This document shows, piece after piece, positions 43,761-52,841 of a stretch of DNA of 64,000 nt. The position numbers were made by a program, and so were the translations under genes. The notes under the pieces were generated by a model. The model was not told the DNA's origin, made no database searches, and saw only the letters and a list, made by a program, of their open reading frames with translations. The DNA comes from Luteolibacter flavescens (GTDB taxonomy: Bacteria; Verrucomicrobiota; Verrucomicrobiia; Verrucomicrobiales; Akkermansiaceae): assembly GCF_025950085.1 (NCBI RefSeq), contig NZ_JAPDDS010000004.1, forward strand, positions 186,001-250,000. The letters are read 5' to 3'. Positions within the stretch are counted from its first letter, which is position 1, and every line of letters begins with the position of its first letter.

Positions 43761-46514
43761 TCAGCCCGTCGTGCGGAGGCCGGAGGCAATGGCGTTGATG
43801 GAGAGCAGCATCTTCGGGAACATCGCCTCGGCTTCGGCTTCCTTCTCGTCGGCCACAAGTCTGCGCCATTCGCGGAGGATGGCGATCTGCTGGCGGTGCA
43901 GCGTTTTCAGCGGGGCCTCGCGGATGGCGAGGGTCTTCGCCATGCGCGGGCGGCGGCCATTCAGGTGGCCGTCGTAGAGGCTCTCCAGGAGATCGCGCGT
44001 GCGGTGGAATTCCGCGACGATGATGTCCATGAATCTCGCCCGCAGCGCCGGGTCCTCCACCAGCGAGGCATACTCGTTCATCAGGTCGAGGTTCGCGGAG
44101 GCGAGGTTCGTTTCCACGTTCGTGAAGACGTAGCCGAGGAAGGTGGACTTCTTCAGCGCGTCCTTCAGCGCCTGGAATTCACCGGGCGTGGTGGTTTGCA
44201 GCGCCTCCAGCGCGGAGCCGACGCCGAACCATCCGGGCAGGTAAAAGCGCGCCTGGGTCCATGAGAAGACCCACGGGATCGCGCGGAGGTCGGCGATCGA
44301 GTGGCCCTTCTTGCCGGTGCGGCGTGCGGGGCGGGAGCCGATGCGGGAGTTCTCCAGCGCATCGATCGGCGTGGCTTGGCGGTAGAAGTCGATGAAGCCG
44401 TCCGTGCGGAGTAGCGCCTGGTAGGCCTGCTGGCTCTTCTCCGCGAGGAAGGGCAGGAAGGGCTCGGCGGGGTCCGCCTTTGGCTCGGTGTGGCGGTGCG
44501 TCGCGGTGGTGATGGCGGCACCGGCAAGCAGCAGTTCCAGGTTGTAGGTGGCGTTGGCGAGGTTCGCGTATTTCTGGGCGATCGTCTCGCCCTGCTCCGT
44601 CATGCGGAATTCCCCGCTCATCGCGCCGTGTGGGAGCGAGGCCATGAACCAATGCGTGGGACCCGCGCCGCGGGAAATCGTGCCGCCGCGGCCGTGGAAG
44701 AAGCAGAGCTTCACGCCGTGCTCGTTGCCGGTCACGGTCAGTGCCTCCTGCCCGCGGTGGAGCGCCCATTGCGCGGCGAGGATGCCGCAGTCCTTGTTCG
44801 AGTCGGAGTAGCCGAGCATCACCTGCTGGCTGGGCTTGCCGGTGCCGGCGCGCATCGCATTCGTGCGCCGGGTGATGGGGTGATCGAGGAAGGGGCCGAG
44901 GATGCCGGGCGAGCGGTCGAGATCGTCCATCGTCTCGAAGAGCGGCACCACCTCCAGCGCGCACCACGAGCCCTCGGCATCGTGCTCCATCAGGCCGGCC
45001 TCGCGGGCCAGCAGGAAGACGCCGAGCAGGTCGGAAAGCTGGCGCGTCATCGAGACGATCAGCGCGCCGAGGCCCGCATCGCCCCACTCCGCGCGGTGCT
45101 TCACCAGCACTCGGTAGCAATCGAGCACCAGATCCGCCTCGCCGCCGATGCGGGCGGTGTCGTGGAGGAAGGGGCGCGGGGACTTCAGCTCCTCCATGAG
45201 GAAGGCGAGGCGCTTCTCCTCCGGCCACGAGGCGTAGCTGTCGCCCTCGGGAATGCTGGCCGCGGAAAGCAGCAGCGAGATCGCCTTGTCGTGGAATTCG
45301 GAATTCTGCCGCACGTCCAGCAGCGCGAGGTGGAAGCCGAAGATATCCAGCTTTTGCCGCAGCGGGCGGATGAGCTGTTCATCGATGAGCGCGCAGCCGG
45401 TGCCGCGGATGCCGGTGGCCAGCAGCTCCAGGTCGGCGTCGAGTTCCTTCGGCGTCCTGTAGCCGTCCTTCCCGTCGATCTGGCGCTGCAGGCGGGCTGC
45501 GATCAGGCCGCCGAGGTGGCGCCACGGCTCCTCGTGGTGGCGGTCGTGCAGGTCGTTTGCCACGTCCTCGTCGCCGAGGGAGAAGGTGATCTCGTCGATG
45601 CGGCGCTCGAGCGCGTCCGGGATCTCATTGAGCTGGCGGGAGAGGGTGAGCTGCCCGGCGGTCTGCTCGACCTCGCGCTTGATGAGCTGGAAGGCGGCGC
45701 GGCGCATCATTTCCAGCGCCTTGCCCGTCACGTCCGGCGTCACGAGCGGGTGGCCGTCGCGGTCGCCACCGATCCACGAGCCAAAGGACAGGCGCGGGAT
45801 GTTCCCGGCGGCGCGCAGCATCTCCAGCGGGAAGCCGGCGTCGCGCCACGCCTCGGTGAAGTGCATGTCGAGGCGGTTCAGCGCGGCGGGGAAAAGGTCG
45901 CGGAGGTAGTGGATGGCATCCCGCAGCTCGCGGAAGATGTCCGGGCGGACGAGGTGGATTTCTCCCGTGCGCCACAGCGTCTCCAGTGCGGTCACGATGC
46001 GCTCGCGGATGCGGTTCCGCTCGCGGTCCGTGTACTTCGGGTATTCGTTGCGGACGAGCTCCTCGTAGAGCGCGCGGTGGCGCTCGCGGACGGAGGCGCG
46101 CTTCGCCTCGGTCGGGTGGGCGGTCAGTACGGGCTGCACGTCCACCTCGGCCAGCACTTCCAGGATTTCCTTCGGCCCCAGGCCGAGCGACGTCATGTCG
46201 CGCAGCGCGCGGGGCCAGAGGCCGCGGATGGAGCCGGCGCCGAGCACCTTTTCGCGTTCGCGGCGGATCGCGGCGGCCACGCGTTCTTCCACCATGTTCA
46301 GTAGCTGGAAGCCGATCGAGTAGAGCTGCTGGGTGCCCTCCGGCGGGTGGCTGTCCGGCACGGTGCCGGACCACGGCAGGTAGGGGAGCAGGGCTTCCTC
46401 GCCCATGCTTTTCAGGGCATCCCCCAGACAGCCGATCAGGAAGGCGAGGGTGTCATCGATCAATTCGAAGCCTTCAAGGCGGAGCTGTTCGCGGGTCGGC
46501 TGGGGTTCAGTCAT
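43761..46514 (-). CDS. ppc: Phosphoenolpyruvate carboxylase
   Basis: A 917-residue PEP carboxylase that forms oxaloacetate from PEP and bicarbonate to refill the TCA cycle. The family sites are present: QPVLTAHPTEAKR with catalytic His133, SFGSWIGGDRDGHP, GYSDSNKDCGI, FHGRGGTISRGAGPTH with the second catalytic His and Arg, and a C-terminal SGLRTTG (usually NTG). The ATG at 46514 was chosen because family sequence begins there; the frame stays open to 46673. It diverges from the PLD lipoprotein gene. Confidence 0.97.
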   Translation of the reverse strand: MTEPQPTREQLRLEGFELIDDTLAFLIGCLGDALKSMGEEALLPYLPWSGTVPDSHPPEGTQQLYSIGFQLLNMVEERVAAAIRREREKVLGAGSIRGLWPRALRDMTSLGLGPKEILEVLAEVDVQPVLTAHPTEAKRASVRERHRALYEELVRNEYPKYTDRERNRIRERIVTALETLWRTGEIHLVRPDIFRELRDAIHYLRDLFPAALNRLDMHFTEAWRDAGFPLEMLRAAGNIPRLSFGSWIGGDRDGHPLVTPDVTGKALEMMRRAAFQLIKREVEQTAGQLTLSRQLNEIPDALERRIDEITFSLGDEDVANDLHDRHHEEPWRHLGGLIAARLQRQIDGKDGYRTPKELDADLELLATGIRGTGCALIDEQLIRPLRQKLDIFGFHLALLDVRQNSEFHDKAISLLLSAASIPEGDSYASWPEEKRLAFLMEELKSPRPFLHDTARIGGEADLVLDCYRVLVKHRAEWGDAGLGALIVSMTRQLSDLLGVFLLAREAGLMEHDAEGSWCALEVVPLFETMDDLDRSPGILGPFLDHPITRRTNAMRAGTGKPSQQVMLGYSDSNKDCGILAAQWALHRGQEALTVTGNEHGVKLCFFHGRGGTISRGAGPTHWFMASLPHGAMSGEFRMTEQGETIAQKYANLANATYNLELLLAGAAITTATHRHTEPKADPAEPFLPFLAEKSQQAYQALLRTDGFIDFYRQATPIDALENSRIGSRPARRTGKKGHSIADLRAIPWVFSWTQARFYLPGWFGVGSALEALQTTTPGEFQALKDALKKSTFLGYVFTNVETNLASANLDLMNEYASLVEDPALRARFMDIIVAEFHRTRDLLESLYDGHLNGRRPRMAKTLAIREAPLKTLHRQQIAILREWRRLVADEKEAEAEAMFPKMLLSINAIASGLRTTG

Positions 46515-46663
46515 CGGCGCGGCCAGTGAAGCAGCACGGATGCCGGGGCGTGAAGCCGAATGAGTGGCAGGGGCGTCACTCCTTGGATTTGTGGGAAAAA
46601 GAACGCCGGGCAATGACACGAAAGCCCGCCTTGCAAGACGGCTGTCCCCGGCTTGATTGGTGG

Positions 46664-48112
46664 ATGCTGTCATTCTCCCGGCGGGTGCCCCGGCTGCTCC
46701 TGCCCCTCTCCCCGCTGCTTTTCTCCGCCTGCGCCTCGCTGCACTCGAATGCCGACCGCTCCACGGACCGTCGTCCGGCGGCCAGCGACCCTGTCACGGG
46801 GAATACCCAACTGGTGGTGAGTGCCTTCCGCGCGACCACCCTGGCCGCGGTGCGCCAGCCCTACACCACCGTGCGCACCGGTCTCGCCGTCTTCTGGCAC
46901 CGGCCAAAGGAGATCGTGAGCGGGAATATCCCCGTCCGCCTGGAGCTGACCCCGCCGCCGACCGAGGTGCCGGGAACGCCTGAATTCGAGGCGCTGCTCG
47001 ACCGCTCGGGGCTGCCGGAGACGGAGACCGGGCGGCTGACGTGGCTGGTGGACGGGCCGGGATTTTTCCCGGAATTCGACCGCCAACTCGAGGCCGCCCA
47101 GCACCGGGTGGACATGCAGTTCTTCATCTACGACAACGATGACATCGCGGTGAAGTACTCCGACCGCCTGAAGGCAAAGGCGGAAAAGGTGCCGGTGCGC
47201 ATCCTCTTCGACGATCTCGGCAGCACCTTCGCCCACACCGCGGCACCCGAGACGCCCGCACCGCCGGGATTTGTCCCGCCGCCGGACATCGCCGCGTATT
47301 TGAAAAAGGACTCGGAGCTGGAGGTGCGCCGCACGCTGAATCCGTGGCTGGTGTGCGACCACACGAAGCTGCTCGTCTTCGACCACCGCGTCGCCTTCAT
47401 GGGCGGCATGAACATGGGCCGCGAGTACTACTCGGAGTGGCACGACCTGATGGTGAAGGTGGAGGGCCCGATCGTGGGGACGCTCCAGCGGGAATTCAGC
47501 CGGGCGTGGCGGAAGGCGGGACCGTGGGGCGACCTGGCGATGTTTCAGAAGCCGCGGTTCTTCCGGGAGCCGAAGCCGGTGGCGGACGGAGTGCCGCTGC
47601 GCCTGCTGCGCACGGATGCCGCGGCCGGGCAGGAGCACGTGCTGAAGGCGACACTGCTGGGCATCCGTGCCGCGAAGAAGCGCATCTGGATCGAGAATCC
47701 CTACTTCGCCCACGATGACATCGCCATCGCTTTGGAGGCGGCGGCCCGCCGTGGCGTGGACGTGCGCGTCATCTTGCCCGCGCGAGGCGACTCGACCATC
47801 ATGGACGTGGGGAATCTCGGCACCGCCCGCGGTCTCATCGCGGCGGGGGCGCGGGTCTATCGCTACCCGAAGATGACCCACATGAAGGTGATGATCTGCG
47901 ACGGCTGGGCACAGATCGGCTCGGCGAATCTCGACATCCTCAGCATGAGGATCAACCGCGAGCTGAACATCGCCTTCTCCGACCCCGCCACGCTGCGGGA
48001 GCTGGAGCGCAAGGTCTTCCTGCCGGACTTCCGCGCCTCGGAAAGGATCCGCTACGAGGAGACCACCATCCCCATCGCGCCAATCGCGGAGGCGGTGGCG
48101 GACCAGCTCTAA
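46664..48112 (+). CDS. Cardiolipin-synthase-like phospholipase D lipoprotein
   Basis: A 482-residue PLD-superfamily protein with both HKD motifs: WLVCDHTKLLVFDHRVAFMGG and KMTHMKVMICDGWAQIGSANLD. Such proteins make cardiolipin or transfer phosphatidyl groups; the exact substrate is unknown. The ATG at 46664 begins a lipoprotein signal (MLSFSRRVPRLLLPLSPLLFSAC) with the lipidated cysteine at residue 23; an ATG at 46613, after GGGAAAAAGAA, is the alternative. The frame open to 45986 lies antisense to ppc and is not used. Confidence 0.88.
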   Translation: MLSFSRRVPRLLLPLSPLLFSACASLHSNADRSTDRRPAASDPVTGNTQLVVSAFRATTLAAVRQPYTTVRTGLAVFWHRPKEIVSGNIPVRLELTPPPTEVPGTPEFEALLDRSGLPETETGRLTWLVDGPGFFPEFDRQLEAAQHRVDMQFFIYDNDDIAVKYSDRLKAKAEKVPVRILFDDLGSTFAHTAAPETPAPPGFVPPPDIAAYLKKDSELEVRRTLNPWLVCDHTKLLVFDHRVAFMGGMNMGREYYSEWHDLMVKVEGPIVGTLQREFSRAWRKAGPWGDLAMFQKPRFFREPKPVADGVPLRLLRTDAAAGQEHVLKATLLGIRAAKKRIWIENPYFAHDDIAIALEAAARRGVDVRVILPARGDSTIMDVGNLGTARGLIAAGARVYRYPKMTHMKVMICDGWAQIGSANLDILSMRINRELNIAFSDPATLRELERKVFLPDFRASERIRYEETTIPIAPIAEAVADQL

Positions 48113-48215
48113 CAGGTGCGGGAAGCCCATCTGGGTGTGCAGGGCGAGATATGGTTTTCCTGAGGGAACGAAGGTAGTGGTGACATTTCCGGTTCATCGG
48201 TTAGAGCACTGCGTC

Positions 48216-48659
48216 ATGAACAGGATACCCATATATGCGAGCCAGCTGATGGCGGGGCTCGTGCCGGCTCGGTTTGACAAATGGAAGCTCGCACGATGGA
48301 AGGTGGGAGACGGCGAGGTCGTGGAGGGTCCGGTGATCATTGCCGAACTGCAGTGCGACTTTGCTGTCGTGCGGCATGAGGTGTTCTACAGCGGGCGGCT
48401 CCATCATCGGATTGCCGAGGGGGAGTCGTTCATGGTTTACCAACCTATTGCATCCATCAGCTGCTCCGATGAGGAATATGCGGCTTATCTCCAGGCAGAG
48501 AACGCGCGCCATATTCGCGTCTACATCGAGCCGGATGAGCTCCGGGAAGTGGAGGAGTTCAAGTCCGAGGAGACCAACGAAGCTTTCGTGACCCGCATTT
48601 TCCGAGCCGGCCTGAAGCAACTCAGGAAGAATCGTGAATCCGCGGAGGACCCGCTTTGA
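48216..48659 (+). CDS. Hypothetical protein
   Basis: A 147-residue soluble protein beginning MNRIPIYASQLMAGLVPARFDKWKL, with DEEYAAYLQAENARHIRVYIEPDELREVEEF near the end. Lower G+C than neighbours. The ATG at 48216 is preferred over 48135 because the intervening sequence reads as non-coding. No family recognised; it lies between the PLD lipoprotein and the PIN-like gene. Confidence 0.62.
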   Translation: MNRIPIYASQLMAGLVPARFDKWKLARWKVGDGEVVEGPVIIAELQCDFAVVRHEVFYSGRLHHRIAEGESFMVYQPIASISCSDEEYAAYLQAENARHIRVYIEPDELREVEEFKSEETNEAFVTRIFRAGLKQLRKNRESAEDPL

Positions 48660-48751
48660 AATCCGTCAACGCGCGAGGAGGCGGCGATGGTTGAAAGATC
48701 GAAGCTACTTGTGGCGTCAGAGGCGACTTGCTGTTAGACTGAAGCTTCCCC

Positions 48752-49462
48752 ATGCATTCCGACCCCGCCAGCTCCCCGGTGAACCACTTCTTCGTGGATT
48801 TTGAAAATGTGAAGGAGAAGGACCTGCCCGTGCTCGGGCGGGAGGACCACATCGTGTACCTCTTCCTCGGTCCCCTGCACAAGAAGCTGGACGTGGGCAT
48901 GGTGGAGCGGTTGTTGCAGAACTCGCAGGCGGTGAAGATGATCCGCAGCCCGAGGCCGGGGAAGAATGCCCTGGACTTCGTGCTGGCGTATCACTTGGGT
49001 CAGGCGGTGCAGACCGATCCGCGTGGCATCTTCCACCTGATCTCCCGCGACGAGGGATTCGACTCGCTGGTGGACCTGCTGAAAGGCCGGGGCGTGCGGG
49101 TGAAGCGCCATGATAGCTGGGCCGCACTGGAGAGTCCAAAGCCCGCGGAGAATGGGAATCATGCCGCCTCGCGGACAGGCGATCTGAACGGCGGCCCGGC
49201 GACGAACGGCTCCGGCCGGGTGCCGGAGAGCGATGAGGAAGCGGAGGCGTCCGCCATTTCCTACGGCGCGGAGAAATTCCTGCGGAACCTGAAGAAGTCC
49301 GCGAAGAACCGCCCGAAAAAGAAGTCCACGCTGGTGAGCCACGCCAAGAGCATGCTCGATAAGGACGCGGGCGAGGAGGAGGCGGAGAAGGTGGTGGAGG
49401 AGTTGCTGAAAGCCGGCAGCCTGAAATTCGACAGCAAGGGCGAGGTGACTTACTTGCTGTAG
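48752..49462 (+). CDS. PIN-like domain protein
   Basis: A 236-residue protein. The first 125 residues form a PIN/NYN-like nuclease fold: NHFFVDFENVKEKDL with the first acidic pair (D, E), then GKNALDFVLAYHLG with the central Asp, and HLISRDEGFDSLVDLLKGRG with the last acidic cluster. PIN enzymes cut RNA. The linker is disordered and acidic, and the C-terminal 70 residues (KFLRNLKKSAKNRPKKKSTL, then a helical segment) may form a winged or helical RNA-binding module. It is not beside a partner antitoxin-like gene. Confidence 0.75.
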   Translation: MHSDPASSPVNHFFVDFENVKEKDLPVLGREDHIVYLFLGPLHKKLDVGMVERLLQNSQAVKMIRSPRPGKNALDFVLAYHLGQAVQTDPRGIFHLISRDEGFDSLVDLLKGRGVRVKRHDSWAALESPKPAENGNHAASRTGDLNGGPATNGSGRVPESDEEAEASAISYGAEKFLRNLKKSAKNRPKKKSTLVSHAKSMLDKDAGEEEAEKVVEELLKAGSLKFDSKGEVTYLL

Positions 49463-49525
49463 TTGCGCGCCTGCGTCACCTCACTTTCGTGCTTGGACCC
49501 GCGCCGCGGCGTGGGAGGATGGCAC

Positions 49526-49651
49526 ATGCTCCGTGCGATCCTGATTGGTCTGGCGATTTTGCCCCTTGCTTCCTGTGTCCGGACGGTGGAACCCACCGCG
49601 GAGGAGCGCTTGCAGATCGACGCGGGTAGGGAGCTTGAGAAGATGGAGTGA
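49526..49651 (+). CDS. 41-residue small lipoprotein
   Basis: A very short gene with strong translation signals: GGGAGGA at 49513-49519, 6 bp before the ATG. The product begins MLRAILIGLAILPLASC, a lipoprotein signal with lipobox LASC and lipidated cysteine 17, and its mature part (CVRTVEPTAEERLQIDAGRE...) is 25 residues, charged. The open frame to 49463 runs through non-coding sequence. Entericidin-like or LPP-like small lipoproteins have a similar size, but no family can be assigned. Confidence 0.7.
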   Translation: MLRAILIGLAILPLASCVRTVEPTAEERLQIDAGRELEKME

Positions 49652-49721
49652 AGGCTGCATCGGCAGCCATGGAGCTGCCCGGATACATCACCCGCCAAGT
49701 GCATCGTCCCGGCATCGTGGT

Positions 49722-49848
49722 CCGCATCGCTCAGCGTGCGGTGCGCCGGTGGGGAAGTCATCAATGAAGTCCGCATTCCCTCTCGTCCTCCAAGAGCCGA
49801 AGTTAAAGCCCTCCGCCATATGGCTTCGCCGCACGCGGAGCGATGCGG
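49722..49848. repeat. Inverted repeat in the gap before rapA
   Basis: Arms at 49722-49741 (CCGCATCGCTCAGCGTGCGG) and 49829-49848 are inverted copies with one mismatch over 20 bp, about 87 bp apart. The gap 49652-49928 has no gene. A small perfect hairpin GCCGGTC-taat-GACCGGC follows at about 49894-49911. Confidence 0.75.
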
Positions 49849-49928
49849 ACCACTATGGCACCGGGTCTCTATCAGCTTCGCGGGTGGCTTCGGGCCGGTC
49901 TAATGACCGGCGCTCCGAGTGTCTGATC

Positions 49929-52664
49929 TCACACGGCCGGGGCCTTCCAGACGAGGCGCACGGCATCGACGCGGACGCGGGCGTTCGTGATGGCGGTGGC
50001 GAGTTCCACCTCGCGGGCGACGAGTGCGGCGACTTCCTCGGGGCGCACGTGGTCGTTCGCGGCGGCGAGGTCCTTCAGGCGGTTGATCTCGCTGTCGAGC
50101 TGGGTACGCATGGCCTGCATGGCGCGGTCGATGACGGCGCGGCTGGCCTCGGTGCCCAGCTCGCGGACGCGGTCGAGCATGGCGGGCAGCACCTTGCGCT
50201 TCACGGCTTCATTCCGCAGCAGGGCGGCCGGGTCGCCGCGGCGCAGCTTCGCCGAGGCGAGCGAGGCATCCGCGGTCTGGTCGCCGCCGGCGTGGTCCAC
50301 GGCGATGCGCAGCGGCACGGGCGGCAGGAAGCGCTCCGCGTGCAGGTGGGCGGGGGCGACGCACTCGACGACCACCCATGCCTCCAGCAGCATGCGCTTC
50401 TCGGACGGCGACTCCCAGATGCCAAAGGTGGCATTCCCCGCCTCCGAGCCGAGCAGCAGATCGAGAGCCGCGCGGGTCATCGGGTGATCCCACGTGAGGA
50501 AGGCCTCCTGCTCGCGCTCCAGCGCGCGCTGGCGATCCAGCGTCACGGTGATGCCTTCATTCGGCAGCGCGGGGAAGGCGTCCGATTTCAGGTTCCCCGG
50601 CAGCAGGAAGTAGCGGCGGCGGCCCAGCTCCTCGATGTGCAGGCCGCAGTGCTCGAAGAGACGGAGCAGGAATTCCTCGAACTCCGCATCGTCATCCCAC
50701 GCCTTGATGGCGGCCACGGCCTGCGCGGCTTCCTCGGGACGATGCGAGCATTTCTCTAACAGACGGTCCTGCCCGCGGGCGAGGCGTTCGGAGATCCGCT
50801 CGCGGCATGCCTGGGTCTCCGCCAGCAGGCCTTTCAGCTTGCGTGAGTTTCCGAGGGCGGCTTCGAGGGAGTCTGCGAGTTCCCGCTGGATCTCCGCGGC
50901 ACCGTGCGGGCTGGCGCGGAAGGCATCCAAGCCCTCGTCCATCCAGCGCACGCGCGTCTCCTCCTCCGTGCCCTTCAGGTAGGGGACGTGAATGTTGATC
51001 GTGCCTTTTTGCCCGATGCGGTCGAGTCGTCCGATGCGCTGCTCCAGCAGGTCGAGATTCTCCGGCAGGTCGAAGAGTACGAGGTGGCGGGCGAATTGGA
51101 AATTGCGGCCCTCGCTGCCGATCTCCGAGCAGGCGAGCACGCGCGCGCCATCCTCATCGGCGAAGAAGGCGGCATTCCGGTCTCGCTGGATGAGCGTGAG
51201 GTCCTCGTGGAAAAGCGCGGCGACCGAGCCGGTGGCATCGCGCAGGGACTCCACGATCTGCTCCGCAAGCTCGCGCGTGCGTGCGATGACGAGCACCTTT
51301 TCCTCGGCGGGAAGCTTTTTCAGCAAGCTGCCGAGCCACTTGATCTTCGTGGCGACCTCGTCCTCGCCCTTCAGCGGGGCGAGCAGCGGCAGGCGCTCCG
51401 GGAAGCCGCCGAGGCGGGCCCGGGTATTCCGGAACATGACGCGGCCGATGCCGCAGCTATCGAGCAGGTCGCGGGTCAGCCGTTCGCGTGCGCCGGGCTT
51501 GTCCAGCATGAAGTCGGCGGCGGCCTTCATCAGGCGCGGGCGACCCTTCGTCAGCGCGCCGAGGCGGTCGCTGCCCTTGCCGCCCCCGGCGAGCGATTCC
51601 ACCACGTCCGCGACTTCCTCGTAGTGGCGCGTCTCCTCGCGATAGCGGGCGAGATCTCCGTAGCGGCCGGGATCGAGGAGCTGCAGGCGGGCGAAGTGGC
51701 CTTCCGGGCCGAGCTGTTGCGGCGTGGCGGTCAGCAGCAGCAGGCCTGCCGTCTCCGCGGCCAAAGTACGGACCACCTCGTAGTTCGCCCCGGCTTCCTC
51801 CGGCGACCACTCCAGGTGGTGCGCCTCATCGACCACGAGCACGTCCCAGCCCGCCTCGCGTGCCTGGGCGGCGCGGGCCTCGTCCTCGGCGAGGAAGTCG
51901 AGCGGCGCGAGCACGAGCTGGCTGTCCAGGAAGGGATTGCACTCCGGATCACCCTCCTCGATGGCGATGCAGCGCTCCTCATCGAAGAGGTCGAAAGTGA
52001 GATTGAAGCGGCGCAGCAGCTCCACGAACCACTGGTGGACCAGCGGCTCCGGCACCAGAATGAGCACGCGGGACGCGCGGCCGGTGAGCAGCAGGCGGTG
52101 GACGATGAGGCAGGCCTCGATGGTCTTGCCGAGGCCGACTTCATCGGCGAGCAGCACGCGCGGCTGCAGGCGGCCCGACACCTCGTCGGCGATGAAGAGC
52201 TGGTGCGGGATGAGATCCACGCGGGCGCCCGCCAGGCCGCGGGCCGGGGAGCGGCGCATCTCGGCGCGGCGGCGCAGTGCCTCGCCGCGCAGGTCGAAGT
52301 CACCGGGGTCATCCAGCTTCCCGCCGAAGAGCCTTTCCTCCGGCTTGCTGAAGCACATGGAGTCCGCGAGCTGGGCCTCCGTCACCTCGCCATCCGCGGT
52401 CTGGTAGATGCGCAGGCCGCTCTCCTCGCGCACCTGGTCCACCACCGTCTCCACGCCCTCGTGGGTCGTGATTTTGTCACCCGGCTGGAATTTCACGCGG
52501 CGCAGCGGCGCGGTGTCCACGGCGTAGCAGCGCTGCTCCCCGGCGGCGGGGAAGACGATCTCCACGCGGCCGTGGGAGCCATCGAGGATGATGCCGAGGC
52601 CGAGCTCCGGTTCGCTATCGCTGACCCAGCGCTGGCCGCGCTTCCATGTGGTGGTGACTGGCAT
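49929..52664 (-). CDS. rapA: RNA polymerase-associated SNF2-family ATPase RapA
   Basis: A 911-residue Swi2/Snf2 ATPase of the RapA/HepA type, which helps recycle RNA polymerase. N-terminal Tudor-like segment (MPVTTTWKRGQRWVSDSEPELGLGII), helicase lobe 1 with LADEVGLGKTIEACL (Walker A), LVVDEAHHLEW (DEAH) and LLLTATPQQL, lobe 2 with EIGSEGRNFQFARHLVLFDLP and LEQRIGRLDRIGQ (motif VI), and a C-terminal region unlike other SNF2 proteins. Length is near the 968 of E. coli RapA. Confidence 0.93.
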   Translation of the reverse strand: MPVTTTWKRGQRWVSDSEPELGLGIILDGSHGRVEIVFPAAGEQRCYAVDTAPLRRVKFQPGDKITTHEGVETVVDQVREESGLRIYQTADGEVTEAQLADSMCFSKPEERLFGGKLDDPGDFDLRGEALRRRAEMRRSPARGLAGARVDLIPHQLFIADEVSGRLQPRVLLADEVGLGKTIEACLIVHRLLLTGRASRVLILVPEPLVHQWFVELLRRFNLTFDLFDEERCIAIEEGDPECNPFLDSQLVLAPLDFLAEDEARAAQAREAGWDVLVVDEAHHLEWSPEEAGANYEVVRTLAAETAGLLLLTATPQQLGPEGHFARLQLLDPGRYGDLARYREETRHYEEVADVVESLAGGGKGSDRLGALTKGRPRLMKAAADFMLDKPGARERLTRDLLDSCGIGRVMFRNTRARLGGFPERLPLLAPLKGEDEVATKIKWLGSLLKKLPAEEKVLVIARTRELAEQIVESLRDATGSVAALFHEDLTLIQRDRNAAFFADEDGARVLACSEIGSEGRNFQFARHLVLFDLPENLDLLEQRIGRLDRIGQKGTINIHVPYLKGTEEETRVRWMDEGLDAFRASPHGAAEIQRELADSLEAALGNSRKLKGLLAETQACRERISERLARGQDRLLEKCSHRPEEAAQAVAAIKAWDDDAEFEEFLLRLFEHCGLHIEELGRRRYFLLPGNLKSDAFPALPNEGITVTLDRQRALEREQEAFLTWDHPMTRAALDLLLGSEAGNATFGIWESPSEKRMLLEAWVVVECVAPAHLHAERFLPPVPLRIAVDHAGGDQTADASLASAKLRRGDPAALLRNEAVKRKVLPAMLDRVRELGTEASRAVIDRAMQAMRTQLDSEINRLKDLAAANDHVRPEEVAALVAREVELATAITNARVRVDAVRLVWKAPAV

Positions 52665-52780
52665 TCGTGGGGAAAAGGGGCGCGCACCCTACGCACGACG
52701 CCCGACTCCGCAAGCACCGGGAGCGGGAAGTTCGGAATTCACGGAGGCTCATCCGCAGACCGGTGCTCCCGCAGAAAGGA

Positions 52781-52810
52781 AAAAGCCGCCCGGGCGGACC
52801 CGGGCGGCTG
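52781..52810 (-). terminator. Rho-independent terminator after the thioredoxin-fold gene
   Basis: Perfect 11-bp stem AGCCGCCCGGG (52785-52795) with CCCGGGCGGCT (52800-52810), 4-base loop, and on the minus strand a T run from 52781-52785. It lies about 31 bp beyond the stop codon at 52842. Confidence 0.88.
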
Positions 52811-52841
52811 GGAAATGTCGGTGAGGACAGGTGGATGCGGC

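Noticed and set aside
43581-44264. Open frame through the 43.5-kb repeat element
   Set aside because: It runs through a repeat arm and then antisense to ppc; the peptide RGLKPTAT-type text is a by-product of the palindrome.
45986-46612. Long upstream extension of the PLD lipoprotein frame
   Set aside because: It lies antisense to ppc, is Arg/Gly-rich in a codon-position artefact pattern, and a lipoprotein signal begins at 46664.
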